Assembly (NCBI GenBank): GCA_016929595.1 | Contig: JAFGIN010000201.1 | Location: 1 to 34,822 of the forward strand | Direction: 5' to 3' | Length of the DNA: 34,822 nucleotides | Source of the DNA: Chitinispirillaceae bacterium | GTDB taxonomy: Bacteria > Fibrobacterota > Chitinivibrionia > Chitinivibrionales > Chitinispirillaceae | Shown here: positions 17,840-25,708 of the stretch, piece by piece | Layout: each line of letters begins with the position of its first letter | Position numbering within the stretch: position 1 is the first letter of the stretch | The notes under the pieces: model-generated | Told to the model about the DNA's origin: nothing | Seen by the model: only the letters and a program-made list of their open reading frames with translations | Databases searched by the model: none | Program-made: the position numbers and the translations under genes

Positions 17840-18253
17840 TCACCGGTTGTTCCAGACCGGTAAACCTTTTCTATTGCGGAATAGATATCGCTTTTCCTTG
17901 TTTGAAATCTGCGCAGCAATAATCACATTTTTCCCACGGAAATTAACTCTTGATCCGATAATTTCAACTGTATCCCCGGGTATGATACACATTTTTTTTT
18001 CCTTCACGAGCCGAATCGGTCCAAGGAAAACCGTTTCTGTGTCCTTTTGAGTGGTGACTAACATCCGGATTTCGTTATCGGTCCCATTGGTAGATTGTAA
18101 CTCGATTTTTCTGACCCGCCCCGTTATGGTGTCAACTGTCGCAGTATCATATAATCGTTCATAGACCGCTTTCTCTCCCGGAGCATCAGCAGGGTAATCC
18201 ACAGACAGGCAGGGAATATACAGTGTAATTAAAACCAACATTAATTTTTTCAT
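17840..18253 (-). CDS. small secreted OB-fold-like protein
   Basis: This 137-residue protein begins with a hydrophobic signal-like stretch (KKLMLVLITLYIPCLSV). The rest reads as a small beta-barrel with a GRVRKIEL strand, a GPIRLVKEKKM segment, and PGDTVEIIGSRVNFRGKNVI followed by AAQISNKEKRYLFRNRKGLP. That pattern resembles OB-fold proteins such as MamS-like or nucleic-acid/ligand-binding OB proteins, but I cannot assign a family. It sits 22 bases upstream of the UPF0182 gene in the same direction, so a joint operon is likely. It is probably periplasmic. Confidence 0.6.
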   Translation of the reverse strand: MKKLMLVLITLYIPCLSVDYPADAPGEKAVYERLYDTATVDTITGRVRKIELQSTNGTDNEIRMLVTTQKDTETVFLGPIRLVKEKKMCIIPGDTVEIIGSRVNFRGKNVIIAAQISNKEKRYLFRNRKGLPVWNNR

Positions 18254-18537
18254 GATAAATGAATAAAGCTAAATTCATGCCGGATTAAATGTTATTTCAA
18301 TAATTAACTGATTTACACAAATGAAAACTACCATTATGAATTCTCAATATCCGGCATACAAATTGATTCTTTCAAATTGATGCCGATGAACTGGTCCGGA
18401 AAGATTTGTATCCGCTCTCTGATAGATGGGACAGGTACGAATTCAGGGGAAAAGAGCTATCTTAAGCTCTCCGGAAAGAACTTAACAGATATACACTGCG
18501 GCACTCTGGATGGTAATGGTATTTATTTGTGCGCAAA

Positions 18538-19128
18538 AACAACGTTATGCAGTACAGGAGTTCTTTCGTGAAAATCAATCCGGATAAACTTCAGCGGTAC
18601 CGCTGGGAATTCAATCTTATAATGGATAGCACCATAAATGCATTTGCCATGCCTGGTGGAAAAGTGGCAGTTTTGAGCAGAATTCTTTCCATTACAAATG
18701 ATGCTGCCGGTATGGCATTCTTGCCTGGATATGAAGTTGCTCATTCTATTGCAAACCATGCTAATGAACGGTTAAGCCAGTTTCTTCTTGCTGAATTCTG
18801 TGGGATGGTTCTTTCTGAAGCACTTGGTAAACAATCGGAAACAACCCGACAGCTGGCTCTGGCAGCATACGGTTTAGGCGCCCAGGTCGGAATACTTCTC
18901 CCTTACAGCAGAACTCACGAAAGTGAAGCAGATCGTCTTGGACTTATTTTCATGGCTATGGCAGGATACAACCTTGAAAACGCTATCGGTTTTCTTGAAC
19001 GAATGCAGGAAATTCAGAAAGGACAGGGTCCACCTGAATTTCTCAGCACCCACCCGGCTCCAGAAAACAGAATCGAAGATATCAGGAAAATGTTACCGGA
19101 AGCAATGGAATATTATAGAAACGAGTAA
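18538..19128 (+). pseudogene. decayed M48 (Ste24/LoiP-like) metallopeptidase
   Basis: M48 proteins of this type are membrane-anchored or periplasmic zinc proteases that degrade outer-membrane proteins. The body reads RYRWEFNLIMDSTINAFAMP-GGKVAV, then PGYEVAHSIANHANERLSQF, and later HESEADRLGLIFMAMAGYN. The zinc motif should be HExxH but reads YExxH (TAT for CAT at 18730-18732); the third ligand in ESEADRLG is present. The 5' part (lipoprotein signal) is absent. Upstream of about 18575 the match AVQEFFREN lies in a different frame, showing a shift. Three tail residues end at 19128, 20 bases before the next gene. Probably a pseudogene; a pseudoenzyme is possible. Confidence 0.7.
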
Positions 19129-19148
19129 TTGAAAACTGAGGAGATACT

Positions 19149-19670
19149 ATGAAAAAAAGTCATTTAGCACAACTGTTTCCGATACTTATGATACTACCCT
19201 TTGCAGCTATCGCACAGCAGGCTGATACCGCCGGGCAATCTTTTCTGGTTAATGGCAACGGCGGAGATGCTCCCGCATCATTAGAAATAGGTGTGGTGAT
19301 AGGTGAGCCAAGCGGTTTGAGTGCGAAATACTGGGTTTCGAAAAGAAATGCCTTCGATCTGGGAGTGGGCTGGTCATTTGCCGATGAGGGTAGATTTGAC
19401 CTCTACGGAGATTACATGTATCATCCGTATTACTTTCCATCAGAATATGGTGATTTTCCTATGTTTATTGGTGTCGGCGGAGCACTTCGCTTAAGTGATA
19501 ACTCATTCTTCGGAGTGCGCTTCCCATTAGGAGCTGAATATTTGTTTAACCGGGTACCTCTCACACTGTTTGCACAATTGGCACCGATTATGGAAATCAT
19601 TCCTGAAATTGATTTTCGGCTTGAAGGCGGATTCGGGGTCAGGTTTGCATTCGGGAGGAGTGGTTCCTGA
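19149..19670 (+). CDS. small outer-membrane beta-barrel protein
   Basis: This 173-residue protein has a cleavable signal peptide (HLAQLFPILMILPFAAIAQQ) followed by alternating strands rich in aromatic residues and glycine: SLEIGVVIGEPSGLSAKYWV, AFDLGVGWSFADEGRFDLYG and FFGVRFPLGAEYLFNRVPLT. The last strand (RLEGGFGVRFAFG) ends in F-A-F. It resembles small OmpA-like or BAPKO_0422-type barrels. The start ATG 19149 has TGAGGAGATACT immediately before it, a good site. It is 20 bases after the decayed M48 frame in the same direction, so they may once have formed a pair. Confidence 0.75.
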   Translation: MKKSHLAQLFPILMILPFAAIAQQADTAGQSFLVNGNGGDAPASLEIGVVIGEPSGLSAKYWVSKRNAFDLGVGWSFADEGRFDLYGDYMYHPYYFPSEYGDFPMFIGVGGALRLSDNSFFGVRFPLGAEYLFNRVPLTLFAQLAPIMEIIPEIDFRLEGGFGVRFAFGRSGS

Positions 19671-20085
19671 ATTTAAAACAAATAACCGACCAAAAATAAG
19701 TAAACCACAGAACACACGCTACTACATTACGGCTCATTTAAATGGAAGCCTCCACTACTCATTTTTTGCAAAAATTCGTTCATTTCGACTCCGCTCAATG
19801 AACGAATTTTATCCACATCCATTTAACCATCCACTGTCTTCTGTCTGCCGCATTCTGCCCACTGCAGCGTTTTCTGTGAATAGCCGCGAAGTTCAGGAAA
19901 GTTGATGAAATCCGTCCGTCATGTGGTATAATTTTCAATAGTAGTACTTGATCCCGAAAAACACTATTAATTGAAAAAATGATACTCATTACTACGCGTT
20001 AAATTTATTTTATTCAAGAAAACAAAAATTTATACCTCTCACTTAATTGAAACAACAAAATTCGAAGCAACCTTTGAGGTACCAC
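19671..20085. other. intergenic stretch with a hairpin repeat
   Basis: No gene is supported. It holds a long perfect hairpin (19771-19810) and the likely promoter/leader of the GH45-like gene. The frame open from the TTG at 20047 is not favoured, because a GAGG site fits ATG 20086. Confidence 0.4.
19771..19810. repeat. 14-bp hairpin repeat (REP-like)
   Basis: AAAATTCGTTCATT (19771-19784) is the exact reverse complement of 19797-19810, around a 12-base loop TCGACTCCGCTC. The loop and right shoulder recur near the window end (34798-34817), with 17 of 20 bases matching. It has the form of a palindromic intergenic repeat and could also work as a terminator for the upstream gene. Confidence 0.8.
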
Positions 20086-21819
20086 ATGCAAAAGAAGTTG
20101 AGTTTTATTTATCTTTTCGTTATGATACTGTTGCTGTTCAGCAACTCATTTTCCTCCCAGATCCTTTTGGGTACGGTTAAAGACCAGTCCGGGGCAGGTG
20201 TCAAGGGTGCAACCATACAACTGGTCAGAGCCAAATTATCCACGGTTACGGATTCCGGGGGCAACTGGCAATTTGATATACCACTGTCCATAAATATGCA
20301 GCGTGCTCAAAATGGTTCTTTCGCAGCTGCGATCAGGAACGGTCTGTTGGCTGTTACTATTCACAAACCCTATTTTCACGTAAAGGTCAGCCTTCACCAG
20401 CTCGATGGAACTCTCATTGCCTGGGTGACTGATAAAAAATTCCCATCCGGGCATCATACAATAAACCCGATAAAACACTCTTTGCCGTCGCAGATAGTTT
20501 TGATAAAGGTCGATATTGATGGCGTTGTGACCTATTTTAAAGTGCTGAATATGGCCGGGCATATCGCTCCAGTCTCTAAGGGAGATAGTGAAACATCCAG
20601 GCACCTTGCCAAAACGAGTGCTGTGATCGACACCATCAAGGTTACCAAAAGCGGTTATCAGGATACTGCCGTAGCCATCGAATCCTACACATCCGGCCCT
20701 CATCACATCGTTCTGAAAAAAATTGGAGTCTCCTATCGTCTGCCGCCACCGAGTTATTGTCACGCCTGGGACTATGTCAAGGACTGTATCCCGGGCGATC
20801 CCAACTCAGCATGTGGTGGTGTCTGCTACACCATCAACGCATGCAGTGAGAGCCAAACGTCGAAGCCTGGTGCCGACGTCACGTTCATCTGTCCAAGATA
20901 CATGCTCTACAGTCCGGAGATGCTTCAGGCTGCGATTGACGACGGCAATGAAGAGTATCTCTACGCCGTCGTGGGTCACGACACAGACCGCGGGTTCCTC
21001 GACGGCGATGCGACGAGTACCTGCTGCCAGTGCTACCAGATTATCTACGCCTGGCCGAGCCCGCAAAACGAACGGCAGGTTCAATTGAATCCCGACGATG
21101 TAAGCAATCCGGCGTCTGCGGTGCCCGTTCCCAAACCGATTATTGCTCAGAGCTTCAACACTGCAGCTACGCAAAACACATTCGACATTTACATGGGCGG
21201 CGGCGGTTTCGGTGCTCACAACGGTTGCGGTCCGGGACTCGGAGCGACCTCCACCTCCGGGCAATACCTCTACGAAAAATACCCCGAGGAGGGGGGCCAC
21301 TCCGGCGGCGTGAAACCGATTACCCACTGGAGCGAGTGCAAGAACCAGTATCAATGGGTCACTGAAGAGAGCCTCGGGTCAGAAGCGTGTCAAGATAAGG
21401 TTACAGAAACCTGCAACGAGATTACCCACGCCGACCCGAAGATTACCGAATACGCGAGAAACTCCTGCATCAAAGCCAATCAGCCCCAATCCCTCTACCA
21501 TGCCAACTGGTCCGTTTACGTGCGCCTCGTGGAATGCCCCGAAGCCCTCACCCGGGTAACCGGTTGCGGACTGCAGAACCAGGGCCTGCCTGAGGTGGAC
21601 AAACTCATCACTGCCGAGGAGGCCGCAAAAGATAATTCCTTCTGGAAAAAGGGCTCCAACGGCAGAATGTATGAAACCACTACCATGGAAGACTGCTGCC
21701 GCCCCTCCTGTGCTGCGGCCAACTGGGTACAAGAAAAAGGCCTTAAGGTCGACCCTGACTACAACGTCTTCTACTCCTGTGATCGTGCCGGGGTTCCCAT
21801 TACCCAACCGGAGAAGTAG
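20086..21819 (+). CDS. secreted GH45-like endoglucanase, apparently circularly permuted
   Basis: This 577-residue protein has a signal peptide (FIYLFVMILLLFSNSFSSQI). Next come a carboxypeptidase-regulatory-like domain (about residues 22-80), a beta module (about 80-220) and a cysteine-rich domain (about 225-577). The domain has the blocks of glycoside hydrolase family 45 in shifted order: CCQCYQIIYA (C313-), FDIYMGGGGFGAHNGC (D367, the acid Asp position), VECPEALTRVTGC (about 484), and last TTTMEDCCRPSC (D536, the base Asp position) with FYSCDRAGVP. In ordinary GH45 the DCCKPSC block is first. It should cleave beta-1,4-glucans outside the cell; activity is inferred only. The catalytic part is visibly more GC-rich than its neighbours. 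ATG 20086 has GAGG 8 bases upstream. Confidence 0.75.
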   Translation: MQKKLSFIYLFVMILLLFSNSFSSQILLGTVKDQSGAGVKGATIQLVRAKLSTVTDSGGNWQFDIPLSINMQRAQNGSFAAAIRNGLLAVTIHKPYFHVKVSLHQLDGTLIAWVTDKKFPSGHHTINPIKHSLPSQIVLIKVDIDGVVTYFKVLNMAGHIAPVSKGDSETSRHLAKTSAVIDTIKVTKSGYQDTAVAIESYTSGPHHIVLKKIGVSYRLPPPSYCHAWDYVKDCIPGDPNSACGGVCYTINACSESQTSKPGADVTFICPRYMLYSPEMLQAAIDDGNEEYLYAVVGHDTDRGFLDGDATSTCCQCYQIIYAWPSPQNERQVQLNPDDVSNPASAVPVPKPIIAQSFNTAATQNTFDIYMGGGGFGAHNGCGPGLGATSTSGQYLYEKYPEEGGHSGGVKPITHWSECKNQYQWVTEESLGSEACQDKVTETCNEITHADPKITEYARNSCIKANQPQSLYHANWSVYVRLVECPEALTRVTGCGLQNQGLPEVDKLITAEEAAKDNSFWKKGSNGRMYETTTMEDCCRPSCAAANWVQEKGLKVDPDYNVFYSCDRAGVPITQPEK

Positions 21820-21847
21820 CCGGCCTGTTTTTAAAACATGGTTGGCT
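21818..21847 (+). terminator. stem-loop terminator after the GH45-like gene
   Basis: Beginning in the stop codon, AGCCGGCCTGTTT pairs with AAACATGGTTGGCT (13 pairs, one bulge, loop TTA), followed by GTTTATATT. It is a good candidate intrinsic terminator. Confidence 0.6.
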
Positions 21848-21869
21848 GTTTATATTATGATTGATATGA

Positions 21870-21897
21870 ACTCCCCTTGTGGACCCTTGTGGGGAGT
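21870..21897 (+). terminator. possible second stem-loop
   Basis: ACTCCCC (21870-21876) pairs perfectly with GGGGAGT (21891-21897), around a loop that contains a partial direct repeat (CCCTTGTGG). No strong T-run follows, so termination is less certain. Confidence 0.3.
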
Positions 21898-22095
21898 ATG
21901 TTATTAAAATCACCATTATTGATAATGATTCTACAACAACCATATAGCCTGCCCGGGAAGGCAGTAAGAATACGCGTCAGGAAAAAAACCGCTAAGAAAG
22001 TCAAATAACACAGAGGCAGCGTTGTCCATTACTATGAAAACGAGACCTGTTTCAGAATAGCGGTCCATTTCCCTGCGAATGGTCGATTGTGGAGG

Positions 22096-22266
22096 GCACG
22101 TATACTTTTAATTTCATTTCAGATTATTGCCGGGGTTCTGTTCGGAGGATTCGGGCTTTTGCTGGCTACACCCGCTCTGGTCGTAGCTATTGGATTTATT
22201 CAAACACTCTATGTAAATAGATATCTCGGGGATGACTCAAGCTTCTATCGTTTCATACTCTCGTAA
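22096..22266 (+). pseudogene. C-terminal fragment of an AI-2E/PerM-family transporter
   Basis: The frame reads ISFQIIAGVLFGGFGLLLAT, then PALVVAIGFIQTLYVNRYLG-DD to the stop at 22264. This is the usual last membrane helix and tail of PerM/AI-2E-type permeases (GxLFGxxGLLLATP). About 57 residues remain of some 350, with no start. It is probably a relic. Confidence 0.65.
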
Positions 22267-22287
22267 AGCTCAATCATCGGTTGCTGA

Positions 22288-22436
22288 TTATTTTAATTCA
22301 TACAGGACCATGTCTCCAACCGGTACATGGATCTCGTTGGCATCAACAATTCCCCACTCCGGATCCAGCTTACCATTATTGTAAATTAGCCGGATGTATC
22401 TTATGTATCTGGCCAAAAAAGCATTTGAAAATACGG
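22288..22436 (-). pseudogene. C-terminal fragment of a discoidin-like (F5/8 type C) domain
   Basis: On the minus strand the frame reads ARYIRYIRLIYNNGKLDPEW, then GIVDANEIHVPVGDMVLYEL and a stop at 22288-22290. ARYIR, then an NNG turn and a closing strand such as VDANEIHV, are typical of the end of discoidin/carbohydrate-binding domains in secreted proteins. The rest of the gene is absent. It is convergent with the PerM-like fragment, with 21 bases between the two stops. Confidence 0.45.
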
Positions 22437-22642
22437 GGCGAAACCAGAAAACGCAGTACTTAACTATGGGTGGATGTGCTTAGCATCAGATGTTTTACAT
22501 GTTTTGTTTCTTGTTCCGGTACAGATATTGCAGCTAGTCCGAAGATGTTTTACTATCGTCTATATATTAAAACAAAGGGCATAGTATTGTAATTTATAAA
22601 AATTGCATTTAACATTTCAACCAGACTCAGGAGAAAATCTGA

Positions 22643-23575
22643 ATGTCTCGAATAGTAACTTTCACCATAAACCCGGCTATTGATGTTAGTATGGAGATCC
22701 CGCAATTAATTCCTGATAGAAAGCTGCGCAGTTCTCAGACACATAAGGAACCGGGTGGAGGTGGTGTTAATGTGGCAAGAGCGTTGGCAAGACTGGGAAA
22801 GAAATCGACCGCCCTGATTGCATGCGGAGGAGAAACCGGCTTGCTGCTCACGAACCTTCTTTACTCTGAGGGCATTGACTATACTCCGCTTCCGATAAGC
22901 GGATTAACACGCGAAGATTATACTCTCTATGAAAAAAGCTCCGATGCATCATACCGGCTTGTGACACCAGGTCCCACATTCAGTGAGGCCGATACAAAAA
23001 CTTGCATGGATCGGGCTTCGATGTATATAGAAAAAGAAGATTATTTTGTATTGAGTGGCAGTTTGCCTCCTGGTGTTCCTGATGATTTCTATGCTGATAT
23101 TATTAGCCAATCAAATGAAAAAGGTGCACTGAGCATTGTCGATACGTCAGGACTACCTTTAGCAAAAGCTGCAAAAGCCGGGGCCTACTTACTGAAACCC
23201 AACATGCGCGAACTGAGCCAGCTTACCGAAATAGAAATTAACAATGAAGAAGATCAATTGAAAGCTGCAATGGATCTAATTGAGTACGGGAATTGCAAAA
23301 TACTTGTTATTTCATTGGGATCGGCAGGTGCATTACTTGTAACTAAAGAAGTCCAACACAGACTTAGAGCGCCGAATGTAAAAGTTAAGAGCAAAGTAGG
23401 AGCTGGTGACAGCATGGTTGCGGGCATTTTATTTGGTTTATCCGAAAACTATCCGATAGAGAAAGCGGTACAGTTCGGGATAGCATCAGGGGCTGCAGCG
23501 GTTATCACTCCTGGCACAGAGCTTTGTCGTAAAAACGATACATTAAAACTTTTTGAACAACTGCAAAATAGCTGA
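22643..23575 (+). CDS. PfkB-family 6-phosphofructokinase-like/hexose-phosphate kinase
   Basis: This 310-residue cytosolic kinase of the ribokinase/PfkB fold is closest in pattern to Pfk-2 and 1-phosphofructokinases. The start reads IVTFTINPAIDVSMEIPQL, the N-terminal signature is GGGGVNVARALARLG, and LSGSLPPGVPDDFY and LLKPNMRELSQL are typical. The catalytic/anion-hole motif is VGAGDSMVAGILFG near residue 255. It should phosphorylate a fructose-phosphate-type sugar with ATP; the exact substrate is not decided by sequence. ATG 22643 follows AGGAGA. It is the first of three co-directional genes (kinase, CapA, dienelactone hydrolase) with gaps of 130-160 bases. Confidence 0.9.
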   Translation: MSRIVTFTINPAIDVSMEIPQLIPDRKLRSSQTHKEPGGGGVNVARALARLGKKSTALIACGGETGLLLTNLLYSEGIDYTPLPISGLTREDYTLYEKSSDASYRLVTPGPTFSEADTKTCMDRASMYIEKEDYFVLSGSLPPGVPDDFYADIISQSNEKGALSIVDTSGLPLAKAAKAGAYLLKPNMRELSQLTEIEINNEEDQLKAAMDLIEYGNCKILVISLGSAGALLVTKEVQHRLRAPNVKVKSKVGAGDSMVAGILFGLSENYPIEKAVQFGIASGAAAVITPGTELCRKNDTLKLFEQLQNS

Positions 23576-23732
23576 TGTGCATAAAGAGATTTTTTTAAAA
23601 AATGTTAATTAAATGCGCTCATGATAAAGCTGCGTAAATGACTTTACCGCCATATTTCTGTTCCGATAATTCATTTATTTTTTCAAAAGAACCGGAACCT
23701 ACTCCCCTGCTAAATTCAACACGGAGAAAAGA

Positions 23733-24830
23733 ATGAGGCTGTTTCTTTGCGGCGATGTAATGACCGGCAGAGGAATCGATCAGATATTACCATATCCGTC
23801 AGATCCTCAGATCTTTGAACCGTATGTAAAGGATGCCGGTGACTATATAAAACTTTCCGAATTATTATACGGAACTATTTCCCGCCCTGTGGATTTCAGT
23901 TATATCTGGGGTGATGCAATTGAAATATGGGAACTGATGCAACCTGACTTTAAAATTGCCAACCTTGAAACAGCTATCACCAGCAGCAATGAGGCATGGC
24001 CGGATAAAGAGATTAATTACCGTATGAATCCTCAAAATGTTGACTGCCTTTCCAGGGCTGGATTTGGATGTTGCTCACTGTCAAACAACCATATCATTGA
24101 CTGGGGCTATTCCGGATTACTGGAAACGCTCTCATCTCTGCATAAAATTGGAATCGAAACCGCTGGAGCTGGAGTTAACCTTGGAGAAGCAACCGCTCCT
24201 TGTATCAAGGATTTTGGAGAGAAAGGACGAATAATCGTACTATCAATGGGAATGGAAACAAGCGGTATTCCCTCAGAATGGAGTGCGACAGACAAAAAGC
24301 CGGGTATATTCCTCACTGAAGGCCTGGCAAATGAGCTGGCATCATTTCTTCTGCCTGTTTATTTAAATAAAAAGCCTCACGATATATTTGTTGTGTCAAT
24401 TCATTGGGGACTTAACTGGGTTAATGATATCCCCAGGCAGCATACAAAACTGGCACACCTGCTTATTGACAAATTCAATGTAGATATTGTTCACGGCCAC
24501 TCTTCACACCACGCACTTGGAATCGAGATTTACAAAGGTCGTTTAGTTCTGTACGGCTGCGGAGATTTCATTACAGACTACGAAGGCATTTCCGGTTATG
24601 AAAATTACAGGGGAGATATTTCTTTAATGTATTTCGCTGACATAGACAACAGGGGGGGTCTTCAGGACCTTACCATATTTCCAATGCAGATGCGAAAATT
24701 TCAATTGAATCATCTTTCTGCTTCTGACAGGAAATGGATCGAAAACTCCCTGAATGCCAGAGGAGAAGAATTTGGAACCAGCGTGATACAAAACCAAAAC
24801 AGTTTTAAACTCCAGTGGAAGAAAAAATAA
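23733..24830 (+). CDS. CapA-family metallophosphoesterase-like protein
   Basis: This 365-residue protein resembles the poly-gamma-glutamate capsule protein CapA. The motifs run in order: GDVMTGRGID (residues 7-16), NLETAITSS, a SNNHIIDWGYSGLLETL loop, SIHWGLNW and VDIVHGHSSHHALGIEI, then GRLVLYGCGDFITDY. These histidines and asparagines form the metal site of the calcineurin-like fold. No signal peptide or anchor is seen, so it may be cytoplasmic, unlike classic membrane-anchored CapA. ATG 23733 has GGAGA upstream. CapB/C ligase genes are absent, so capsule synthesis is doubtful. A hydrolase role is possible. Confidence 0.9.
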   Translation: MRLFLCGDVMTGRGIDQILPYPSDPQIFEPYVKDAGDYIKLSELLYGTISRPVDFSYIWGDAIEIWELMQPDFKIANLETAITSSNEAWPDKEINYRMNPQNVDCLSRAGFGCCSLSNNHIIDWGYSGLLETLSSLHKIGIETAGAGVNLGEATAPCIKDFGEKGRIIVLSMGMETSGIPSEWSATDKKPGIFLTEGLANELASFLLPVYLNKKPHDIFVVSIHWGLNWVNDIPRQHTKLAHLLIDKFNVDIVHGHSSHHALGIEIYKGRLVLYGCGDFITDYEGISGYENYRGDISLMYFADIDNRGGLQDLTIFPMQMRKFQLNHLSASDRKWIENSLNARGEEFGTSVIQNQNSFKLQWKKK

Positions 24831-24958
24831 CAATTCGATTTATCGTACCGTAAGGATAAATTGCATATCTTGTTCAGTTTGGCATAGCAATCGCCCATTC
24901 AAAAGAATATTTCCTATATATTCCATACTGTAATAACTCCATTTACAAGGATAATTAA

Positions 24959-25606
24959 ATGAAAGATATCGAAAATCCCGTTTTAATACCGTCAGGTTCT
25001 ATGCATCTGGAAGGTGAATTATTAATACCTGATAATTCCAAAGGGGTCGTTTTATTTGCCCATGGAAGTGGAAGCAGTCGTTTCAGCCCCCGTAATCGTT
25101 ATGTTGCTGAAGTTATCCGTGAAGCAAAAGTCGGCACACTTCTATTCGATCTGCTTACCTCTGGAGAAGAATCGGTGGATATGTTTACCGGACAATTACG
25201 TTTTGATATAGGTCTGCTCACCCGGCGTCTTGAGGATGCAACTAACTGGCTTTTAAAGATACATGAAGGTCATCCAGTATCTGTTGGATACTTTGGGTCA
25301 AGTACCGGTGCTGCAGCAGCTCTTTCGGCTGCAGCTCATTTTGGCAATTCAATTGGTGCAGTTATTTCCCGTGGAGGAAGACCCGATCTTGCTGAATCAG
25401 AGCTGTTAAGAGTTACAGCTCCAACTCTCCTGATCGTGGGAGGGCTGGATGATGTTGTCATTAAACTTAATAGAGGAGCAATGGAATGGTTGAAATGTGA
25501 AAAAAAACTCGCTATCGTACCTGGCGCAACCCATCTTTTTGAAGAGCCAGGAACACTTGAACAAGTTGCGCAACTTGCAGCAGACTGGTTTAAAAAACAC
25601 CTGTAA
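24959..25606 (+). CDS. dienelactone hydrolase-like alpha/beta-hydrolase
   Basis: This 215-residue soluble enzyme opens with GVVLFAHGSGSSRFSPRNRY (oxyanion region). The nucleophile elbow is GYFGSSTGAAAALSAAAHF, the Asp is in VGGLDDVVIKLN, and the His is in IVPGATHLFEEPG. This subtype is often fused to or neighbours phosphoribosyltransferases and appears in stress-type accessory clusters; no substrate is known. ATG 24959 has AAGGA 9-13 bases upstream. It is the third gene of the kinase-CapA-hydrolase group and converges with the bactofilin-like gene over about 100 bases. Confidence 0.9.
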   Translation: MKDIENPVLIPSGSMHLEGELLIPDNSKGVVLFAHGSGSSRFSPRNRYVAEVIREAKVGTLLFDLLTSGEESVDMFTGQLRFDIGLLTRRLEDATNWLLKIHEGHPVSVGYFGSSTGAAAALSAAAHFGNSIGAVISRGGRPDLAESELLRVTAPTLLIVGGLDDVVIKLNRGAMEWLKCEKKLAIVPGATHLFEEPGTLEQVAQLAADWFKKHL

Positions 25607-25648
25607 TTGTACAATCTTCAGAGTAATGGCTGAGGTACGGAATTTTAA

Positions 25649-25666
25649 GAGCTGCAAGAGCAGCTC
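25649..25666. terminator. stem-loop between convergent genes
   Basis: GAGCTGC (25649-25655) pairs perfectly with GCAGCTC (25660-25666) around AAGA. It lies between convergent stops with T-rich flanks on both sides, so it may end transcription in both directions. Confidence 0.5.
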
Positions 25667-25708
25667 ATGATTTGTTTCAAGACCAGCGCGCACATATCAG
25701 AACTGACA

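Larger units (their letters stand above)
21898..22642. other. long intergenic stretch with two gene remnants
   Basis: Apart from the PerM-like and discoidin-like fragments listed separately, no frame is convincing. The last 200 bases before the sugar kinase are AT-rich and presumably carry its promoter. Confidence 0.4.

Noticed and set aside
20806-21354. Minus-strand 182-codon open frame
   Set aside because: It is the complement of the GC-rich GH45-like gene and has no motif or ribosome site.
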